Source: Clostridia bacterium (GTDB lineage Bacteria; Bacillota; Clostridia; Oscillospirales; CAG-272). Taken from it: DNA of 35,178 bases. Location of the stretch: contig JAFTQX010000051.1 in NCBI GenBank assembly GCA_017462545.1, forward strand, positions 1 to 35,178, in the 5' to 3' direction. This document shows, in pieces, positions 31,267 through 35,178 of this stretch (positions are counted from its first letter, which is position 1; the number at the start of each line of letters is the position of its first letter). The position numbers and the translations under genes were made by a program. The notes under the pieces are model-generated. The model saw only the letters and a program-made list of their open reading frames with translations. It was not told the DNA's origin and searched no databases.

Positions 31267-31562
31267 GTCTCGCTCTCCCCTTCTCCCTGCTTGGCCAGCG
31301 CGGCGCGATAGCCGCCGCTGCCATACAAGAGACATTTATTGACACGGCAAATGGTGGCCGTGCTGGCGCCCGTCAGGCGCGAAATTTCAATATAGTTTTT
31401 CCCCGCGTGCAGCATCTCTGCCACCTGCAACCGCTGGGAAATATCCTGCATCTCCTTAATGGTGCAGATATCCTCAAAAAAAGCGGCGCATTCCTCTACC
31501 GTTTCAAGACGCAAGATCGTCTCATACAGGCTTTTGACTGCCGCGGCATTGGTTTTATCCAT
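31263..31562 (-). CDS. YerC/YecD-type TrpR-family DNA-binding protein
   Basis: A 99-residue all-helical protein with the TrpR-like helix-turn-helix NYIEISRLTGASTATICRVN and the family-typical ending LLYGSGGY. It follows AAGGGGG at 7 nt and is the first gene of the his operon, overlapping hisZ by 4 nt. TrpR-family proteins of this kind occur next to his genes in other Firmicutes, so autoregulation of the operon in response to histidine is a reasonable inference. The ligand is not tryptophan by context. The dyad at the operon promoter is a candidate site. Confidence 0.85.
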   Translation of the reverse strand: MDKTNAAAVKSLYETILRLETVEECAAFFEDICTIKEMQDISQRLQVAEMLHAGKNYIEISRLTGASTATICRVNKCLLYGSGGYRAALAKQGEGESET

Positions 31563-31584
31563 CTTTTTTCCCCCTTGAACGGAA

Positions 31585-31618
31585 TTTACGCTACATTTTA
31601 GCACATTAAAGCGGTAAA
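31585..31618. promoter_or_regulatory. Imperfect dyad over the his promoter, candidate operator
   Basis: TTTACGCT (31585-31592) and AGCGGTAAA (31610-31618) are inverted arms with a single extra base. They flank the -10 box, which itself lies in GCTA-CATTT-TAGC (31590-31602). Position fits a repressor site for the first gene of the operon; the motif was not matched to a known consensus. Confidence 0.35.
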
Positions 31619-31623
31619 GTCAA
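31595..31623 (-). promoter_or_regulatory. Promoter of the his operon
   Basis: On the minus strand TTGACT (31618-31623) and TAAAAT (31595-31600) with a 17-bp spacer, and TGC before the -10 (extended -10). The first start codon is 33 bp downstream. Confidence 0.8.
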
Positions 31624-31703
31624 GGGCTTTTTATAAAATATTATAAAATTCTTGCTATATTCCCGAAAATGACAAAAAAGCCGCGAAAAAGTGCAAAAAA
31701 TTC

Positions 31704-31732
31704 TTGACTTGGCGGGTGGGGTGTACTATAAT
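31704..31732 (+). promoter_or_regulatory. Promoter of ilvE
   Basis: TTGACT (31704-31709) and TATAAT (31727-31732) with a 17-bp spacer. It is divergent from the his promoter, with about 80 bp of AT-rich DNA between the two -35 boxes. No T-box or attenuator lies before ilvE. Confidence 0.85.
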
Positions 31733-31774
31733 AAATAGCATAAACCACGAAAAAGAACCTGACAGGAGGGTATT

Positions 31775-32836
31775 ATGGAAATCAAGATCACGCACACAAC
31801 AGAGCCAAAAAGCATGCCCGCCGAGGATACGCTTGGCTTTGGCAAGGTTTTTTCTGACCATATGTTCGTCATGGAATATGAGCACGGCAAGGGCTGGCAG
31901 AATGCCCGCATCGTTCCCTTTGGAAAGATCGAGCTGCACCCCGCCTCTACCGTTTTGCACTATGGTGCCGAGATCTTTGAGGGATTGAAGGCCTATCGCC
32001 GCGCCGATGGCGGTGTTCAGCTCTTCCGCCCGATGGAAAATATCCGTCGTCTCAACCGCTCGGCCGAAAGAATGTGCCTGCCGCTGCTTGACGAGGATGA
32101 GGCGCTGGAGATCTTGACCACATTTGTAAAATTGGAAGAAAAGTGGGTTCCCCACTCGTTTGGCACCTCGCTTTATCTGCGCCCGTTTATGTTTGGCAAC
32201 GATGAGAGCCTTGGTGTACACATGCCGCACCACGTCACCTTTATGATCATTGCCTCCCCCAGCGGCAGCTATTATGCCGAGGGCATCAACCCGGTTGGCA
32301 TTATGATCGAGGATGAGGATGTTCGCGCCGTGCGCGGCGGCACCGGCTTTGCCAAATGCGGCGGCAACTACGCAGCCTCTACCCGCGCGGGTGAGCGAGC
32401 GGTACAAAAGGGCTATTCGCAGGTGCTGTGGCTGGATGGCGTAGAGCGGAAATATATCGAAGAGGTCGGCGCCATGAACGTTATGTTCAAGATCAATGGT
32501 GAGATCATCACCCCCGCCCTCACAGGCTCCATTTTGCCGGGTATTACCCGTATGTCCTGCATTGAGGTGCTGCGCGATATGGGCTATCCCGTCTCCGAGC
32601 GGCTGCTTTCGATCGAGGAGCTGACAGAGGCCATGCAGAACGGCACGCTGGAGGAGGCATGGGGCTGCGGCACCGCTGCCGTCGTTTCTCCCATTGGCCG
32701 CCTGTGCTATCGCGACAAGGAATATACCGTGAATGACGGTAAGATCGGCGAGATCACACAAAAGCTGTACGATACGCTGACCGGCATTCAATGGGGCAAG
32801 CTGGAAGACAAATACAACTGGGTTTTGAAGCTGTAA
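31775..32836 (+). CDS. ilvE: Branched-chain amino-acid aminotransferase
   Basis: A 353-residue fold-type IV PLP aminotransferase catalysing the last step of leucine, isoleucine and valine synthesis. The Schiff-base Lys is in TGFAKCGGNYAAS, the signature EVGAMNVMFKI is present, and GSILPGITRMS contacts the cofactor phosphate. The length of about 350 fits the longer bacterial/eukaryotic BCAT type rather than the 300-residue E. coli type. GGAGGG precedes the ATG. It has its own promoter and terminator, separate from the following leuA unit. Confidence 0.96.
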   Translation: MEIKITHTTEPKSMPAEDTLGFGKVFSDHMFVMEYEHGKGWQNARIVPFGKIELHPASTVLHYGAEIFEGLKAYRRADGGVQLFRPMENIRRLNRSAERMCLPLLDEDEALEILTTFVKLEEKWVPHSFGTSLYLRPFMFGNDESLGVHMPHHVTFMIIASPSGSYYAEGINPVGIMIEDEDVRAVRGGTGFAKCGGNYAASTRAGERAVQKGYSQVLWLDGVERKYIEEVGAMNVMFKINGEIITPALTGSILPGITRMSCIEVLRDMGYPVSERLLSIEELTEAMQNGTLEEAWGCGTAAVVSPIGRLCYRDKEYTVNDGKIGEITQKLYDTLTGIQWGKLEDKYNWVLKL

Positions 32837-32844
32837 CAGCATAC

Positions 32845-32878
32845 ACGGTGGCCGCCGATAAAGACGGCCACCGTTTTT
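32845..32878 (+). terminator. Terminator of ilvE
   Basis: ACGGTGGCCG (32845-32854) pairs with CGGCCACCGT (32865-32874) around a 10-nt loop, ending in TTTTT. Confidence 0.9.
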
Positions 32879-32917
32879 ATAAAATGAATTTTTTTTAAAA
32901 TTTCTTGCATTTTCCTC

Positions 32918-32946
32918 TTGACAAATTGATATTTTTGTTGTAGAAT
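32918..32946 (+). promoter_or_regulatory. Promoter of the leuA operon
   Basis: TTGACA (32918-32923) and TAGAAT (32941-32946) with a 17-bp spacer. Transcription would begin near 32953, directly at the T-box leader. Confidence 0.85.
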
Positions 32947-32952
32947 AGCATA

Positions 32953-33195
32953 AAGACATTGATGGGAAATCAAATTCACCCTGCATTGCAGAGAGCCGTC
33001 GTATGGTGCAAGGCGGTATGCCGCGTGAGCTTTGTCTGATCCCTGAGTCGCCGACCGAACGGCTTATGCCCAGTAGACTCGGACGGGTTTCTCCCGTTAT
33101 TGAGAGGCTTTGTTGATAGACAGAGCATGAGAGGGTGATTATTTCACCAATAAAGAGTGGTACCGCGAAGTATAGTTTCTTCGTCTCTTTTATGC
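32953..33195 (+). promoter_or_regulatory. T-box riboswitch, probable leucine (CUG) specifier
   Basis: A tRNA-sensing leader. Stem I uses GGGA (32964-32967) with TCCC (33040-33043), TTCAC (32975-32979) with GTGAG (33025-33029) and GCAT with ATGC, topped by AGAGAG and GGTGCAA as in known T-boxes. The 3' side of the specifier loop reads CTTTGTCTGA; CTG followed by A just before the closing stem (33036-33038) matches the usual specifier position. A stem III-like hairpin ACGGG/CCCGT (33083-33097) follows. The T-box AAAGAGTGGTACCGCG is at 33152-33167. The competing terminator pairs AAAGAG and CGAAG with CTTCG and CTCTTT, ending in TTTT at 33191. Uncharged leucyl tRNA would switch leuA on. Confidence 0.9.
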
Positions 33196-33274
33196 AAAAG
33201 TAATGTACTGTTGCGTAAAAGGGATTTTTTGCTTTTATAGCCCCTTCGCGCAGACATATTGGAAAGGAAAGACC

Positions 33275-34942
33275 ATGAAAAATTTTGAAAAGTACAGCAA
33301 GCAATATTTCGCGCCCGATGGGGTCAGCATGGACTGGATTCACCGTGACGCGCTGGAAAAGCCGCCCGTGTGGTGCAGCGTAGACCTGCGCGACGGCAAC
33401 CAGGCATTGATCGTACCGATGAGTCTGGAAGAAAAGCTGGAGTTCTTCAAGCTGCTGTGCGATATTGGATTTAAGGAAATCGAGGTCGGTTTCCCTGCCG
33501 CCTCGGAGACCGAATACGAATTTTGCCGCACGATCATTGAGCGGGGCCTCATTCCCGACGATGTGACCATTCAGGTACTGACACAGTCGCGTGAGCACAT
33601 CATTGCCAAGACCTTTGAGGCGATCAAGGGCGCACCGCACGCCATTGTGCATCTTTACAACTCCACCTCTGTTGCACAGCGTGAGCAGGTCTTCCGCCGC
33701 AGCAAGCAGGAGATCATTGATATTGCTACCTTCGGTGCCCGTCTTTGCAAGCAGTACCGCGAGCAGGCCGAGGGGCATATTTCCTTTGAATACTCGCCCG
33801 AGAGCTTTACCGGTACCGAGCCTGCTTATGCTGCCGAGATCTGCAATGAGGTCATCAAGATCTGGGAGCCGACGCCCGAGGACAAGGTGATTATCAACCT
33901 GCCTGTTACCGTTTCGCACTCGATGCCGCACGTATACGCCAACCAGGTAGAATATATGTGCAAGAACCTCTTGCATCGCGAGAACCTGGTCATCTCTCTG
34001 CACCCGCACAACGACCGTGGCTGTGCCGTGGCAGACAGCGAAATGGGCCTTCTCGCGGGCGGTGACCGTATTGAGGGCACGCTGTTTGGCAACGGCGAGC
34101 GCACGGGCAACGTGGATATCATTACGCTGGCGCTGAATATGTATTCGCAGGGGATCGATCCGGGTCTGGATTTCTCAAACCTGCCCGCCATTACCGAGGT
34201 GTATGAAAAGGTCACACGGATGCACGTTTATGAACGCCAGCCCTACAGCGGCCAGCTGGTCTTTGCCGCCTTCAGCGGCTCACACCAGGATGCCATTGCC
34301 AAGGGCATGAAGTTCCGCGAGGATCGCGGCGGCATTTGGAACGTACCCTATTTGCCCATCGACCCGACCGACATTGGCCGTGTATACGAGGCAGATGTGA
34401 TCCGCATCAACTCCCAGTCCGGCAAGGGTGGCATTGGCTATATTCTCGAAACGCAGTTCAAGCATGTGCTGCCGCCCAAGATGCGTGAGGCATTCGGCTA
34501 TCATGTGAAGAGCATTTCTGACCATGAGCACCGTGAGCTGCAGCCCGTAGAGGTGTATGACATCTTCAAGCGCGACTTTGTGAATATCAACACCCATGTG
34601 GATGTCGTACGTGCCGTATATACCCATGAAAATGACAGAATTCGCGCTGAAAGCGTGATTCGCTACCACGACGAGGAAAAGGCCATCACCTCCTTCGGCA
34701 CCGGCCGTCTGGATGCCATTGCCGCCGCGCTGCGCGAGGTCACAGGGCTTGATTGCTCGCTTGAAAGCTATACTGAGCACGACCTGGAGGGCAAATCCAG
34801 CTCCAAGGCTGCCTCCTATGTCAGCATTCGCCACAATGGCAAGGTCTACTGGGGAACGGGTATCGACAGCGATATCATTGTTTCCTCTGTCAAGGCACTG
34901 GTCAGTGCCTTCAACATCATGTTCCGAGAGGATAATAAATAG
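33275..34942 (+). CDS. leuA: 2-isopropylmalate synthase (LeuA2 type)
   Basis: A 555-residue enzyme of the DRE-TIM family, first committed step of leucine synthesis (acetyl-CoA plus 2-oxoisovalerate). The DRE-type motif is [13 protein letters not shown] and the metal HxH motif is [20 protein letters not shown] follows. The last roughly 130 residues ([11 protein letters not shown]... to [13 protein letters not shown]) form the leucine-binding regulatory domain, so feedback inhibition is expected. Overall length fits the LeuA2 group. GGAAAGGAAAG precedes the ATG at 33275; an earlier in-frame ATG at 33203 lies in the leader without a good ribosome binding site. It is controlled by the upstream T-box. 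Confidence 0.95.
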   Translation: MKNFEKYSKQYFAPDGVSMDWIHRDALEKPPVWCSVDLRDGNQALIVPMSLEEKLEFFKLLCDIGFKEIEVGFPAASETEYEFCRTIIERGLIPDDVTIQVLTQSREHIIAKTFEAIKGAPHAIVHLYNSTSVAQREQVFRRSKQEIIDIATFGARLCKQYREQAEGHISFEYSPESFTGTEPAYAAEICNEVIKIWEPTPEDKVIINLPVTVSHSMPHVYANQVEYMCKNLLHRENLVISLHPHNDRGCAVADSEMGLLAGGDRIEGTLFGNGERTGNVDIITLALNMYSQGIDPGLDFSNLPAITEVYEKVTRMHVYERQPYSGQLVFAAFSGSHQDAIAKGMKFREDRGGIWNVPYLPIDPTDIGRVYEADVIRINSQSGKGGIGYILETQFKHVLPPKMREAFGYHVKSISDHEHRELQPVEVYDIFKRDFVNINTHVDVVRAVYTHENDRIRAESVIRYHDEEKAITSFGTGRLDAIAAALREVTGLDCSLESYTEHDLEGKSSSKAASYVSIRHNGKVYWGTGIDSDIIVSSVKALVSAFNIMFREDNK

Positions 34943-34959
34943 TAAAGGAAAAAACACAT

Positions 34960-35178
34960 ATGAAAATGACAGGTGCTGAGATCATCATCAACACCTTGAT
35001 CGAACAGGGTGTAACCGACGTTTTTGGCTATCCGGGCGGACAGGTTCTTAATATCTACGACGCCCTTTATAAAAACAGCGACCGTATCAACCACATTTTA
35101 ACCGCACACGAGCAGGGGGCTGCCCACGCGGCAGACGGCTATTCCCGTGCCACGGGCAAGGTGGGCGTATGCATTGCC
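34960..35178 (+). CDS. ilvB: Acetolactate synthase large subunit (5' part only)
   Basis: The first 73 codons of a thiamine-diphosphate enzyme; the window ends inside the gene. [35 protein letters not shown] and [20 protein letters not shown] are the standard N-terminal segments, with the catalytic Glu in HEQ. It starts 17 nt after the leuA stop with AAAGGA upstream, so it shares the T-box-controlled transcript. The biosynthetic (ilvB) rather than catabolic (alsS) form is inferred from the operon. Confidence 0.93.
   Translation, partial: MKMTGAEIIINTLIEQGVTDVFGYPGGQVLNIYDALYKNSDRINHILTAHEQGAAHAADGYSRATGKVGVCIA

Noticed and set aside
31624..31703. Possible T-box or attenuator before ilvE
   Set aside because: No GGTACCGCG-type motif or terminator/antiterminator pair was found; the space only separates divergent promoters.
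31655..34009. 784-codon open frame on the minus strand opposite ilvE and leuA
   Set aside because: It is the antisense shadow of two clearly recognised genes, crosses the T-box leader and a terminator, and shows no protein family features.
1..35178. CRISPR array, prophage, transposase, toxin-antitoxin or defence genes
   Set aside because: No regularly spaced repeats, integrase, transposase or nuclease-helicase motifs were seen on either strand.

Overview
The window reads as a chromosomal segment of a low-to-mid GC Gram-positive anaerobe, most likely an uncultured gut member of the Clostridia (Bacillota). Supporting signs are strong AGGAGG-type ribosome binding sites, sigma-A promoters with 16-18 bp spacers, a T-box riboswitch, LAAC/LTAC lipoproteins, short HisG plus HisZ, type-2 ArgC and LeuA2. 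Genus and family cannot be fixed from the sequence alone.

Region 1 (1-6480) is a mixed housekeeping and accessory stretch: an AraC regulator, a structured non-coding island with a small proline-rich ORF, an RsmF-like rRNA m5C methyltransferase, a BspA-type leucine-rich-repeat lipoprotein, tRNA-Gly(CCC), a diacylglycerol-kinase-like lipid kinase and a class 3 lipase-like protein. Most genes have their own promoter and terminator.

Region 2 (6483-17895) is a carbohydrate-utilisation locus. It holds a GH78-like enzyme, a GH39-like enzyme, an MFS transporter, two AraC regulators, a ThuA-like protein paired with a Gfo/Idh/MocA dehydrogenase, a two-domain SGNH (CE2-like) esterase and an orphan solute-binding lipoprotein. 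The set suggests removal of rhamnose, xylose or acetyl decorations from plant glycans, uptake, and possibly a 3-keto-sugar route. Regulation looks local: a 21-bp-spaced direct repeat lies directly upstream of the MFS promoter, and several promoters are interleaved with terminator hairpins or neighbouring genes.

Region 3 (18010-31562, minus strand) holds two amino-acid operons. First transcribed is the his operon (TrpR-family regulator, hisZ-hisG-hisD-hisC-hisB-hisH-hisA-hisF-hisIE), mostly with overlapping start and stop codons. It encodes every step except histidinol-phosphate phosphatase. Below its terminator is argH-argC-argJ-argB-argD, the recycling acetyl-ornithine branch plus argininosuccinate lyase, with ARG-box-like half-sites in its leader.

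Region 4 (31605-35178, plus strand) starts branched-chain amino-acid synthesis: ilvE diverges from the his operon, followed by a T-box leader with a probable CUG (Leu) specifier, leuA and the 5' end of ilvB.

No transposase, phage gene, CRISPR array or recognisable defence system was seen. The most unusual material is in the non-coding parts and in promoter architecture, not in a new multi-gene system.
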